The notes below the pieces were generated by a model. It was not told where the DNA came from. It ran no database searches and saw only the letters and a program-made list of their open reading frames with translations. Of a stretch of DNA of 53,399 bases, positions 8,926 to 17,722 are shown piece by piece. The translations under genes were made by a program, and so were the position numbers. This stretch comes from Thermoclostridium caenicola (lineage in GTDB: Bacteria; Bacillota; Clostridia; DSM-8532). Position 1 is the first letter of the stretch; every line of letters begins with the position of its first letter. The stretch lies in the NCBI RefSeq assembly GCF_900142095.1, contig NZ_FQZP01000012.1, positions 1-53,399 of the forward strand, written 5' to 3'.

Positions 8926-10005
8926 TCAGTCCGGAACCACGGGATCGATCATTTTGTATACCCTGAAGTAATCATTGAGCTCCGGATCCTTCCTCACCGC
9001 GGAGCGGTTAGAATGAAGAAGCTTCACGATATTGTAGACGTCAATCCAAATCTGGTTAACGCCGTCCTTCTGGCTTTCATCGAAGATAAGCTGCATGCCG
9101 AAATGGAGATGCGGCGTTTTGATATTGTTGACGTTTTCTTTCCTGCTGTATCCGGTCATACCCATGTAGCCGATCACATCGCCTGCGGTGACGATATCGC
9201 CCTCTGCCAGGCTGTTGTTGAAGGGGTGGTTTTTCCTCAGGTGAGCGTAATAATAATACCTTTTGCCGTCGAGGCTCCTGATCCCGATGCGCCAGCCGCC
9301 GTACTGATTCCAGCCCATCACCTCGATCCTGCCCGTTTCCACGGCGATAATGGGCGTGCCCACGGACCCCAGCAAATCGTTGCCAAGATGCTTTCTCTTG
9401 TAGCCGTAGGAGCGGCTGTCACCAAAATCATCATAATGACCGTAGCTATACCCCTTCGCAATTGGGGAAAAGGCTTTTAGGCCATACTTTTTAACGAATT
9501 TCTTCTGGCCGGGATTATCAGGATCATCCACCTCGATCTCGAACTCGCCGACAAAGCCGCCTAAGACGGCGGTATAGGCTTCCAGGTAGTAGTCGTAATA
9601 TTTCATGTTCCCCGCTATCTGTTCCATGGTCTGGCCTTCGTTCAGTTTCTTGACCACATTCTCCAAATCGGACTTCTTGTACCGCTTGAAATTGCCGCCA
9701 TATTTTGCGGCCAGGTAGGCCAGGAGTTCAATCCAGTTCAGTTTGACCTCTTTTCCATAGGACTTGATATCCAGGTTCAGGGTTTCCTTGAGCACAGAGT
9801 AGGGGACGGTGAAATCCACCCATTTGATATAGCGCTTCTCAGTCTCTTCGTTGAATGCATAGAGTGAAGCCGGGCCCGTTGTGAGGTTGATCACGATGAC
9901 GGTGACCAGGACGAGCGCAAGTACAGCGGCGGTATATCGAAGAAGTGTTCTTTTCCTGACAACGACCAGCAAAATATCACCTTCGTACAAACCCTTCCTT
10001 TTCAT
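8926..10005 (-). CDS. M23-family peptidoglycan endopeptidase (LytM domain), membrane-anchored
   Basis: This is a wall-associated zinc endopeptidase, likely cutting peptide cross-bridges. From ATG 10005 the protein has 359 residues: a short charged N-terminus, one membrane helix (TAAVLALVLVTVIVINL), a middle region of about 140 residues, then a C-terminal M23 domain. Zinc ligands are visible as H and D in KRKHLGNDLLG and HxH in TPHLHFGMQ. The typical segments GTPIIAVETGRIEVMG and GDIVTAGDVIGYMGMTG are present. A longer frame reaches a TTG at 10056, but the 17 extra residues look unlike a start. Such proteins in spore formers often act in engulfment or wall remodelling; which one cannot be told here. 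Confidence 0.88.
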   Translation of the reverse strand: MKRKGLYEGDILLVVVRKRTLLRYTAAVLALVLVTVIVINLTTGPASLYAFNEETEKRYIKWVDFTVPYSVLKETLNLDIKSYGKEVKLNWIELLAYLAAKYGGNFKRYKKSDLENVVKKLNEGQTMEQIAGNMKYYDYYLEAYTAVLGGFVGEFEIEVDDPDNPGQKKFVKKYGLKAFSPIAKGYSYGHYDDFGDSRSYGYKRKHLGNDLLGSVGTPIIAVETGRIEVMGWNQYGGWRIGIRSLDGKRYYYYAHLRKNHPFNNSLAEGDIVTAGDVIGYMGMTGYSRKENVNNIKTPHLHFGMQLIFDESQKDGVNQIWIDVYNIVKLLHSNRSAVRKDPELNDYFRVYKMIDPVVPD

Positions 10006-10166
10006 ATAAATGATATTTGCCCGAACGCCAATTATGTCACCGAATCGGACGATCAAGCCAAGGCTTATCCGACTGATGAAGGATGCCAGGATTAAAACGG
10101 TAGTTTATCTTTAAAAGTCTTTCAAGAATACCAAAAATATGGTACAAGAAAAGCAAGGGTGATTGC

Positions 10167-10766
10167 ATGATTCGTTTTGGGTGCCTTGCAAGGTATTTCA
10201 ATGACTATAAGCATGAAGTCCAGTTTGCCAAAGATAACGGCTTCAGCTTTATGCAGATATGGTACGACAACAGGGGGTTAAACCAAAAGCCGATAGAGGA
10301 ACTGCTCCCGGTGATTGTGGATGAAGGGTTTCCGGCGATAATCCATGCTTTGTTGGATATCAATGAAATACCGAATCACATCATGATATTGAAGGAACTT
10401 TTAAATAAACTTGGACATGATCAGCTGATTATCCACCCAATATGCAGAAGTGAACCTATCACCGATAAGAGCATCTATAAACTGGCGGATATCATGCAGA
10501 AAGTTGTGAGGGAGCTTAAACCTTGCGGCATAACAGTGTTTGTTGAAAATAACAGCAGGCTCGATCCGATATTCACTTCACCAGAGGAATTGAGAATCAT
10601 GTTTTCTTGTGTCCCTGAGCTCGAGCTTCTGCTTGATGTTGCTCATATGGACAACATAGAGCATCTGAAGGAACTTGCTTCGCGCGCAAAGGGATTGGCA
10701 GCAGGATTCTTGATGTCGTGGAAGATTTGGCCTCAAAGTTTAGCAAAACGATCACCCTTGCAGTAG
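10167..10766 (+). CDS. TIM-barrel protein of the xylose isomerase / AP endonuclease 2 type, C-terminally truncated
   Basis: The 199 residues begin MIRFGCLARYFNDYKHEVQF, with AIIHALLDINEIP, LGHDQLIIHPICR, GITVFVENN and ELELLLDVAHMDN. These are successive barrel strands with the metal-ligand-like His, Glu and Asp/His of sugar-phosphate isomerase/epimerase proteins. Relatives usually have 250-280 residues. Here the frame degenerates after the DVAHMDNIEHLKELA segment and stops at 10766. A different frame continues open from about 10697 to a stop near 10818, suggesting a small deletion or frameshift. AAGGGTG precedes the ATG. Substrate unknown; it may be a decaying gene. Confidence 0.6.
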   Translation: MIRFGCLARYFNDYKHEVQFAKDNGFSFMQIWYDNRGLNQKPIEELLPVIVDEGFPAIIHALLDINEIPNHIMILKELLNKLGHDQLIIHPICRSEPITDKSIYKLADIMQKVVRELKPCGITVFVENNSRLDPIFTSPEELRIMFSCVPELELLLDVAHMDNIEHLKELASRAKGLAAGFLMSWKIWPQSLAKRSPLQ

Positions 10767-10820
10767 GTCTGCATACAGGTTATGGTTCAAGAACGTTTGG
10801 AAAAAATAAATAAAATGGAC

Positions 10821-10857
10821 AAAAAAAGGGGCAAGGAGTGGAGACTTCCTGCCCCTT
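10821..10857 (-). terminator. Rho-independent terminator of the GH94-like gene
   Basis: On the minus strand, AAGGGGCAGGAAGT pairs with ACTCCTTGCCCCTT around a short loop and is followed by seven T at 10827-10821. It lies directly past the stop codon of the phosphorylase gene. Confidence 0.85.
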
Positions 10858-10865
10858 AGTTGTTG

Positions 10866-13829
10866 TTACAGGATAATGGAAACGGTATGATCCTTTCCGT
10901 CTGTCATGAGCGGAACCATGTTGGACGGAAGCTTCTGACCGTCAAACTCTATGACGGAAGAACCGGAAATCCGCTTGAACCCCGTGCCCTTCCTGATGGC
11001 CACATGGTAGCGTGCCCTTCCCGTGTTCAGGGTATAGCGCAGCTCTTCCTCCTCAGGCCTCAGAATGGGTTCAAACAGGATGCCCTGGCTGGTGTATTCA
11101 ATACCGAAGGCGCTCATCAGGGTCAGGATGAGCCAGGTTGAGGTACCGCTGAGCATGGGACCGATGTTCTCACCGGTCTCGCTGTTGTTGTACTGGGTGC
11201 AGAACCTGGGATTGCCGCAGATTTCAAAGGGACTCTTCATGGTCCTGAAGGGAACGGTGATGTCGATCATCCACCAGGCTTCCTCGGCAAGCCTTTGGGC
11301 CAGTGCGGGGTCCTTAACCCGCTTTGCGGCTTTGAACATGGCGCTGGTGGCCATCATGCAGGCATGCTTGAACACGCCGCCGTTCTCCCGGTCTCCGGGG
11401 AAGTAATGGTCGGTGGCGCTGATGTTGGTGATGGGACCCAGGTCGGAGGGGGAGACCAGCTTCAGACCATAGGGCGTTTTGAGGGTCTTGTCCACCACAT
11501 CCAGCATGAGGCCTATCTGTTCATCGGTGGCCGTATCGCTGAGTATGGACCAGCTGAAAGAGTTCAGGAAGTACACGCCGTCAATGTTGGGATCGATGGA
11601 GAAGCCATCACCCTTGGCTCCCAGATACGTGTATTTCCCGTCGGGGTAACGGTTGATCAATACGCGGGCGAAATAGTTCTCCTTCCAGGCATGGGTCTGG
11701 ATCTTGCCGGCGAGTTCCTGGCTGGAGTTCTCAAAATAGGACTTGGTCTCTGCATCGCCCTTAACCCCGGCAAGAATGGCTGCCTCGTCCAGGGCCAGCT
11801 TCAAAAGGAATGCGTTCATGACGCTTTCCGAGAAGTCGCTCTTGAAAGGTTCGTCGGGATTGCCGCTCTTTGCGATCTGCTCCTTATAGAGCTTTTCCTT
11901 GGTAATGCCGTCGATGGCGTCGGGATCCACCTGGAGTGTGTCGTTCCAGTCGGCCCGGTCAATGAGCGGAAGCCCGTGCTTACCGATGGATATACGCAGG
12001 GAATAATGGATGATGGCCTTGATGGTCTCGTAGATGGGCCGCACTTTACCATCGGTGCCCGCGATAGTGCAGGTCTCATCCAGGAAACCAATGTCACCCG
12101 TCAGATTGATATAGCGGTAGACCGCCTGGATGAACCAGAGGGCGTCATCGGACCATTTGCCCGGCTCCTTGCCCACCCAGAAGAAGTTATGGTAGGCATA
12201 GCCGAACTCGAAGACCATGCTGCACCATTCTTTCAGGAGCTGCTTCACAAAGTCCGAGAGGCCCATGGCTACAAAGTAGTACATGGAGGCGAAGATATCC
12301 TGGATCTCCCGGAACCCGATTTCCCTGTATCCCTTCTGGGTCTGGCAGAAGGAGCGGGAAACAAAGGTCTGGTACAGCACCTGGAAGGGAAGATTCTTGT
12401 TGAAATAGGTGTTCATCAACTCATTGGAGGATTGAAGCTGGATGAAGCTGCTGTATTCATCCAGGAACTTCATGTTCTTATCAAAGGCTTCTTCCAGGGC
12501 GCCGGGTGCTGAGAAGGTATCGCACAGCGCTTTGATCTCGCTGACATAGGTATCATGGTAATTGTATTCCGGATTGGTCTTGTCGGATACCATGCCGGTG
12601 AAGTTGTCGACCACCCGGGTTTCACCCTTGCCCAGGGATACGGTAGCTGCCACGGCAAAGAAACCGGGACCTTTGCGATGCAGCCTGTTGGAGAGGCGCA
12701 TCAGGCCCTGGGGATCATTCAGGCTTCCGACGCCTACAAACTCGTTGTAGTCGGTGCAGAACTCCGTGGGATAGGATATGGAGTTGCCGTTACGGACCAT
12801 CATCACATGGTAACGCTGATCCGAATGGGTATAGGGCGGGTAATAATCCGGGCCGATTGCTATGATGGAGCCGTCCTCGTTCCGGAGTACCCTTCCCTGC
12901 ATGATGACATTGGTGTAGAGCACGTCCTCCCATTGTCCCATGGGGTTGAAGTTGCCGAACATGCCCGTATACACCAGGCGGAGATTTCTGTCCCTGCCCG
13001 AATGGTTGACGATTTCTATCCTCTGGACCTCGGTTGCCAGGGGAAGCCCATTGTACTGGGGAAGGATGAAGATGAGACGGCGGATCTCAAGGCCGCATTT
13101 GGTTTTATAAATAATCCTGGTATGGTTTCGGGAATGGATGCACTTTGCCTCAAGGATATTGGGATGGGCTGGTTCGGCCGAATAGAAGATCTTCTGGTTG
13201 TTCTCCGCCAGGTAGAATTGCCTGTTGGCGGGGAAACCGTTTTCTTCCTGGCGCATATCCCAACGGGTGGCAAGAACCTGGGAAGCGGCATGGGACCTGA
13301 AGCTGCCGCCGCCAAACCGGTCTACCACGCTCTTGGGGGTTGTCTGAAGGGCACTGGGAAAGCCGACACGGTTGCCCATCAGGAGATTCACATAGAAATG
13401 CGGGCCCGGTGCGGGAGAGCGCAGATCGATCACATGCTCGCCCTCTTCATTCAGGTAACCGGCCCATTTGTCCGCATCTTTCAGGGTTTCATACAGCGTC
13501 TGCTGCAGGTTCTGGGGCAAAACGGCTTCCGAGATCTCATTCCCCATGGCCTGATAAAGGCTTATGCCATCGGGTTTCAATTGAATCAGCACCGAATATC
13601 CCTTCTCAACCAGTTGATTGAGATACTCAGCAGCATCCTGTTTTTTAAGAATTTCAATGACAGCAGGGGCCTTGAATTTTAAACCTGAAACCGCAATTAC
13701 CCCCTTATAGGAACTGTCACTGAATACGGCATCAATTACATCTTGCGACGAAACCTGATTTGGAAACAGGCTCTTCGTCAGATCCGCAGGAGTGATTGCT
13801 ACCTTTCTGGACACAATCTCCTTCACCAT
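10866..13829 (-). CDS. GH94-like glycoside phosphorylase (cellobiose/cyclic glucan phosphorylase superfamily)
   Basis: This is a large cytoplasmic protein of 987 residues. GH94 enzymes use phosphate to split beta-glucosides reversibly, giving a sugar 1-phosphate. The middle region has FGGGSFRSHAASQVLATRWDM and GMFGNFNPMGQWED. The alpha/alpha barrel contains GLPLIDRADWNDTLQ, where DWND holds the catalytic Asp, as in GLPLxxxxDWNDG of cellobiose phosphorylases. FQVLYQTFVSRSFCQTQKGY and EICGNPRFCTQYNN are other family-like blocks. The Gly that usually follows DWND is Thr here, and the protein is longer than cellobiose phosphorylase (about 800), so the substrate may differ. ATG 13829 has GGAGGT seven bases upstream. 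No sugar transporter or regulator is adjacent. Confidence 0.78.
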   Translation of the reverse strand: MVKEIVSRKVAITPADLTKSLFPNQVSSQDVIDAVFSDSSYKGVIAVSGLKFKAPAVIEILKKQDAAEYLNQLVEKGYSVLIQLKPDGISLYQAMGNEISEAVLPQNLQQTLYETLKDADKWAGYLNEEGEHVIDLRSPAPGPHFYVNLLMGNRVGFPSALQTTPKSVVDRFGGGSFRSHAASQVLATRWDMRQEENGFPANRQFYLAENNQKIFYSAEPAHPNILEAKCIHSRNHTRIIYKTKCGLEIRRLIFILPQYNGLPLATEVQRIEIVNHSGRDRNLRLVYTGMFGNFNPMGQWEDVLYTNVIMQGRVLRNEDGSIIAIGPDYYPPYTHSDQRYHVMMVRNGNSISYPTEFCTDYNEFVGVGSLNDPQGLMRLSNRLHRKGPGFFAVAATVSLGKGETRVVDNFTGMVSDKTNPEYNYHDTYVSEIKALCDTFSAPGALEEAFDKNMKFLDEYSSFIQLQSSNELMNTYFNKNLPFQVLYQTFVSRSFCQTQKGYREIGFREIQDIFASMYYFVAMGLSDFVKQLLKEWCSMVFEFGYAYHNFFWVGKEPGKWSDDALWFIQAVYRYINLTGDIGFLDETCTIAGTDGKVRPIYETIKAIIHYSLRISIGKHGLPLIDRADWNDTLQVDPDAIDGITKEKLYKEQIAKSGNPDEPFKSDFSESVMNAFLLKLALDEAAILAGVKGDAETKSYFENSSQELAGKIQTHAWKENYFARVLINRYPDGKYTYLGAKGDGFSIDPNIDGVYFLNSFSWSILSDTATDEQIGLMLDVVDKTLKTPYGLKLVSPSDLGPITNISATDHYFPGDRENGGVFKHACMMATSAMFKAAKRVKDPALAQRLAEEAWWMIDITVPFRTMKSPFEICGNPRFCTQYNNSETGENIGPMLSGTSTWLILTLMSAFGIEYTSQGILFEPILRPEEEELRYTLNTGRARYHVAIRKGTGFKRISGSSVIEFDGQKLPSNMVPLMTDGKDHTVSIIL

Positions 13830-14184
13830 GGGGAGCACCTCCGATTGTTATGTAAGTCTTAGATAGAGCGAGAGAAACCGCGTTTACAAAGCCATCATAC
13901 CATAGACAATTACCAGATTCAAGAAACAGGATAACCTGTATCAAAAAGTTGTCCGGCTGCATAAAGATAAAGTAGGGGCATGTCCCCGGCATCAAGGTAA
14001 TAAAATAAAAGCCTTGTCACTCCTGTTCATGATATGTTTGCATCTGACAAACGGCATTCGACAAGGAACATTGAGGAGAGACACAGGAATACCCGCCAGC
14101 GGAAAGTTATATGTGCGTGCCGCGGTCCTTCATAGCCTTCACATCAATACTCTCCCTGATGCTCCAGGCCCGGTCAGACCGATT

Positions 14185-14210
14185 GCCTCTGCGAAAGCAG
14201 AGGCCTTTTT
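14185..14210 (+). terminator. Strong rho-independent terminator on the plus strand with no obvious gene before it
   Basis: GCCTCTGC (14185-14192), tetraloop GAAA, then GCAGAGGC (14197-14204), followed by C and five T. The T tract is on the plus strand, where no protein gene ends; an upstream small RNA is one explanation. Confidence 0.7.
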
Positions 14211-14247
14211 CAATTGTCTATGTCGGACTGGCTCCACCATAAACATA

Positions 14248-14276
14248 AACCCCGGCGCATTTGTGACGCCGGGGTT
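14248..14276. terminator. Hairpin downstream of the DAHP synthase fusion gene
   Basis: AACCCCGGCG (14248-14257) pairs perfectly with CGCCGGGGTT (14267-14276). On the minus strand it is followed by TATGTTTATGG, a weak T-rich tail, about 70 bases past the stop of the fusion gene. Confidence 0.6.
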
Positions 14277-14343
14277 ACTCTATGGTTGCGTTATGATCGG
14301 GAAAGTCGTTCATGCCATGGGGGTCAGAACAATGATGCGGAGC

Positions 14344-15915
14344 TCATTTCCCGTTGTTCTTTGCCTTGACCACAACAAACTCAGTGTAGTTTTCGTCGCA
14401 GTCCTGGATATCGGCAACCAGGATCTCCAGCCTGTTGAGCCGTGCGGCGGTAGTGCTGGCAATGGCGGCCGAGCATTTGTCGTCCAGGGCCCGCACAGCC
14501 TGGGCGGCAGCCGACGTGGTGGAGCATTGGATGATGCGGCATTCCGGAAGGGTTTTCAGGAATTCCTTGCACTGCTCCAGCGCCTTGTCCTTGGAATAGA
14601 TCTTCCTGATGCTCTTCAGTTCGGTGCCTTTTGGTGCCACCAGGTTCTGCCGGACTTTCAGCTTCAGACGATCGGTAACTTCCAGATTGAACTGTTCAAT
14701 CAGTTCCAGAACCTCTGTGACCTTCCCGGCCAACGTGTTTTCAACAGGCAGGACGCCTGCGTCCGCTTTCCGGAGGGCTACGGCCTCACAGACATCCTCA
14801 AAGCGCTCGAGGCCCACCATGGCGGAGGTAGGGAAGAGCTTTTCGGCAGCTTCGAAGGAAAAGGAGCCAGGGGTACCGGCATAGGCCACCGTATGGCCCA
14901 GCGGGATGTCCCTGCCTTCAAGGCGGGCATACTCCCTGAGCTTGGGCATGATATAGGCGAATTCGTCGGGCGTGATGGACTGAGGACCGTCCGAAAGCGC
15001 CGCCATGGGATTGTTGTGCACTTCGATGACGAGTCCGTCGGCACCCACCGCCACGGCCGCCTTGGACAAGGGCTCAACCATCCAGGACAGGCCACAACCG
15101 TGGCTGGGATCCACCAGGACGGGCAGATGGCTCATCCGCTTGAGAGCGGGAACCGCGCTTAGGTCCAGCGTGTTCCTGGTATAGGTTTCAAAAGTCCGGA
15201 TGCCACGTTCACAGAGGATTACGTTCTGGTTACCCTCGCTCATGATATACTCGCAGGCCATGAGCATCTCTTCAAGAGTGTTTGAGAACCCACGCTTGAG
15301 CAGGATGGGCTTTTTCAGACGCCCCAGTTCCTTGAGCAGTTCGAAGTTCTGCATGTTCCTTGCACCAACCTGGATCAGGTCCACATACTGCTCAAAAAGC
15401 TCGATGTAGTTGGGATTGGTGATCTCCGAAACGATGGGAAGACCTGCCGCTTCGCCTGCCCGTTTCAGCAGCACGAGCCCTTCAGCCCGAAGACCCTGGA
15501 AGGAATAGGGGGAGGTTCTGGGCTTGAAAGCGCCGCCCCTGAGCATGGATGCGCCGGCCTTCTTGACCTGCAGGGCAACCTGAATGATCTGGTCCTCGCT
15601 TTCCACCGAGCAGGGACCTGCGATGACCACCAGGTCCTTACCGCCGACCAGGACATTGCCTACCTTGATGACGGTGTTTTCGGGGTGGAACTTGCGGTTG
15701 GCCTTCTTGAAAGGTTCCTGGACCTTCAGGACTTTCTCCACAACCTCATGCATGGACAGCTCATCAGCCGATAGACCCGAGGTGTCTCCGACAAGACCCA
15801 GTACGGTCTTTTCGCTGCCGTAGATGGGAGAGACCACGAGACCCTGATTCTCGATCCATTTTTTCAGCGCATCAACTTTTGCTTCATCTGCACCTTGTTT
15901 CAATACGATGATCAT
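14344..15915 (-). CDS. Bifunctional 3-deoxy-7-phosphoheptulonate synthase / prephenate dehydratase-like fusion
   Basis: Residues 1 to about 75 form the ferredoxin-like regulatory domain seen in T. maritima-type DAHP synthases (MIIVLKQGADEAKVDAL). Residues 85-340 are the type I-beta DAHP synthase: VVIAGPCSVES, GGAFKPRTSPYSFQG, ILLKRGFSNTLEEM, PVLVDPSHGCG. This joins PEP and erythrose 4-phosphate at the entry of the shikimate pathway. The C-terminal 175 residues resemble the catalytic domain of prephenate dehydratase: AYAGTPGSFSFEAAE, VLPVENTLAGKVTEVL, NYTEF. The usual C-terminal ACT domain is absent, and the conserved TRF motif reads TEF. ATG 15915 is preceded by GGAGGG. A Phe-type T-box leader lies just upstream, fitting a role in phenylalanine synthesis. 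Confidence 0.9.
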   Translation of the reverse strand: MIIVLKQGADEAKVDALKKWIENQGLVVSPIYGSEKTVLGLVGDTSGLSADELSMHEVVEKVLKVQEPFKKANRKFHPENTVIKVGNVLVGGKDLVVIAGPCSVESEDQIIQVALQVKKAGASMLRGGAFKPRTSPYSFQGLRAEGLVLLKRAGEAAGLPIVSEITNPNYIELFEQYVDLIQVGARNMQNFELLKELGRLKKPILLKRGFSNTLEEMLMACEYIMSEGNQNVILCERGIRTFETYTRNTLDLSAVPALKRMSHLPVLVDPSHGCGLSWMVEPLSKAAVAVGADGLVIEVHNNPMAALSDGPQSITPDEFAYIMPKLREYARLEGRDIPLGHTVAYAGTPGSFSFEAAEKLFPTSAMVGLERFEDVCEAVALRKADAGVLPVENTLAGKVTEVLELIEQFNLEVTDRLKLKVRQNLVAPKGTELKSIRKIYSKDKALEQCKEFLKTLPECRIIQCSTTSAAAQAVRALDDKCSAAIASTTAARLNRLEILVADIQDCDENYTEFVVVKAKNNGK

Positions 15916-15992
15916 AACAACCCTCCTGTTTTGGTCCTGCGCAAGTCCGGGCGGACAGGGCTTTTCCGTTTCCGGGCGGTTTTTGACGAAAT

Positions 15993-16296
15993 CAAAAAGC
16001 CTTCGCCCCAACGTATGGGACGAAGGCTATAGCTTTCGCGGTACCACCCAAATTCACCACGCTAAAACGTGATGCACTCATTGCCGGATACGGGATTGAT
16101 TCATCCGATATCCTGCCCTTGTAACGGTGAGCTTTCCGCACTTGCCTACTAATCCTGCCGGACATTCAGCGCGTGTGCTCAAGGGAGAACTTCAGCGGTT
16201 ATGATACTTGAAACCACTCTCAGTCCATGATGGTTTCTCCCTGTAAGTCATAAGTCGCCTACTTTTCCCTCTCATCGCATCCCGATATGATGAGTT
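15993..16296 (-). promoter_or_regulatory. T-box leader, specifier UUC (phenylalanine)
   Basis: The minus-strand leader has the full T-box layout. Stem I opens with GAGGGAAAAGTA and closes with GAAG-UUC-UCCCUUGAGC, which aligns base for base with GAAA-GGC-AUUCUUGAGC of the B. subtilis glyQS leader; this puts the specifier UUC (Phe) at 16189-16187. The T-box proper, TGGGTGGTACCGCG, is at 16050-16037. A terminator stem follows (AGCCTTCGTCCC with TGGGGCGAAGGCT, then T5, 16028-15995). Uncharged tRNA-Phe should stabilise the antiterminator and turn on the DAHP synthase/prephenate dehydratase gene. Confidence 0.92.
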
Positions 16297-16302
16297 TAAT
16301 GT

Positions 16303-16332
16303 ATAGTATGCAGAAAAAAATGACTTTGTCAA
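16303..16332 (-). promoter_or_regulatory. Promoter of the T-box leader
   Basis: On the minus strand TTGACA (16332-16327) and TACTAT (16308-16303) are 18 bases apart. The -35 overlaps the stop region of the YkvI-type gene. The start of transcription would be near 16296, just before T-box stem I. Confidence 0.65.
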
Positions 16333-17384
16333 TACCCTTTTGGATTCTTTCTGTTGAGAACAAGACTTGTCAGGATGATGATTCCCGCGTATCCCACAGC
16401 GGGATAGAAGTATTTGACCAGGTTTGAGAAGCCCAGGAGGCTGAACAGGAAAGCGCACAGGGCGCTGGTGATGATGACAAACCGTGAATCCGAGCATCCG
16501 GATTGGGCCAGGCGTGCTGAAAAGCTATAGAGATTGCCCACGGCGGTGGTGTATATCTCGGCCAGGAGCACGATGCCATAGAGGATTTGGGCAAACGGGG
16601 ACACCTTCCCGGCGATATGGAGCATGGGTACTTCCAGGAAGGCACTGGCGGCAAAATGGTGCCTGAGCGCCAAAAAAAGCGCGCAGGCGCCGAGCCCGAG
16701 ACCCAGCCCACCCAGGACAGCGCCGGTGACAATGGCCTTCCGATCCTTTGCCCGTGCTCCGAGCGGTCCGAGTATGCCATAGGAAGTGACGGTGTTATAG
16801 GATGTATAGAGGATGGCCGACCATAGCCAGTTTCTGAGAAAGCCAATATTGGGCGCCGCATTTTTTACTGGTGTTTTGTCCGGTGCCATGGACAGGGAGA
16901 CAATGCTGATGCCCAAAGCTGCCAGGAGGAGAAAGGGTACCACCAGGCTGATGGCGTTGACAATGCCGTTGAATCCCGAAAGGACCGTCAGAATGGTCAA
17001 TCCTGCCATCAGGAAACCTCCCAGAAGGGGATGGAGGCCGAACTGCTGTGACATGAGGGCACTGGAGCCGGCAAACATGGCCGATAGCGTGCCAAACAGG
17101 AAAAAGGAGATGAGCAGGTCTGAAAAGGTTCCAAGCAGCTTTCCCGATGAAGCCCGGACGATATCCAGATGGGATTGTGCCTGGATGTGCCTTCCCAGAT
17201 CCATGATCATATAGCCAATAAGGATGAAGAGGGCGGTCACCACGACGAGCCCGGACAAACCGGCATTCCCAAAAAAGACAAAGAATTGGAGAACCTCCTG
17301 GCCCGAGGCAAATCCTGCTCCCACAATCGTGCCGATATAGGTTCCTGCAATCCTCAGTGCGGAGACTTTGTGCTTCTGTGCCAT
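16329..17384 (-). CDS. YkvI-family membrane protein (APC-superfamily transporter)
   Basis: This is an integral membrane protein of 351 residues with about ten hydrophobic helices. The opening RIAGTYIGTIVGAGFASGQE is typical of the YkvI group, with the glycine-rich unwound helix of APC-fold transporters. These proteins are related to branched-chain amino acid and neurotransmitter-type symporters, but no substrate is established. ATG 17384 is preceded by GGAG at seven bases; an upstream start at 17423 has no ribosome binding site. The aromatic T-box promoter begins at its stop codon, so it is not part of the T-box operon. Confidence 0.8.
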   Translation of the reverse strand: MAQKHKVSALRIAGTYIGTIVGAGFASGQEVLQFFVFFGNAGLSGLVVVTALFILIGYMIMDLGRHIQAQSHLDIVRASSGKLLGTFSDLLISFFLFGTLSAMFAGSSALMSQQFGLHPLLGGFLMAGLTILTVLSGFNGIVNAISLVVPFLLLAALGISIVSLSMAPDKTPVKNAAPNIGFLRNWLWSAILYTSYNTVTSYGILGPLGARAKDRKAIVTGAVLGGLGLGLGACALFLALRHHFAASAFLEVPMLHIAGKVSPFAQILYGIVLLAEIYTTAVGNLYSFSARLAQSGCSDSRFVIITSALCAFLFSLLGFSNLVKYFYPAVGYAGIIILTSLVLNRKNPKGY

Positions 17385-17722
17385 TGCTTCTCCTGCCACA
17401 GGCATCCAATAAAGCATATCCACGGTCGGTGCGGATTAGCACAAAAGAAAAATCCATTTTCAGACATTTTCTACACGGATGTGTATGTTACAGATAGAAA
17501 AGTTTAAGCATTACCGGCATGCAATAAATCGCCGGAAAACATGTTATATTATATCAATGGCTGTCATAAGAAGCCTCCCGGACCACAGGTTGAAATATGC
17601 GACCCGTTGTAATAGAATATCAGTCATGTTTGCCATAAACTGACCCAAGCGCATGAAAAGGCGGAAGATGCTGCAGAATGTGACATCGGAGCAAATATTT
17701 TATTGGAACGCGAGGTTAAGAA
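17385..17722. other. Intergenic stretch between divergent transporter genes
   Basis: These 338 bases lie between the divergent YkvI-type and MFS genes. I see no protein gene with a good ribosome binding site. It should contain both promoters; an AT-rich TTATATTATATC near 17544-17555 is a possible -10 for the rightward gene, but no clear -35 accompanies it. Confidence 0.4.

Larger units (their letters stand above)
13830..14343. other. Intergenic stretch between the phosphorylase and the DAHP synthase fusion
   Basis: No convincing protein gene is present in these 514 bases. It holds two strong hairpins (separate entries at 14185-14210 and 14248-14276), a short palindrome GGGGCATGTCCCC (13976-13988), and a stretch from about 14010 to 14205 with several nested complementary segments on the plus strand. 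The promoter of the phosphorylase gene should be at its left end (minus strand), but I see no clear -35/-10 pair. Confidence 0.5.

Noticed and set aside
11295-13682. Long plus-strand open frames opposite the phosphorylase gene
   Set aside because: They mirror the codon bias of the real minus-strand gene and show no domain signatures.
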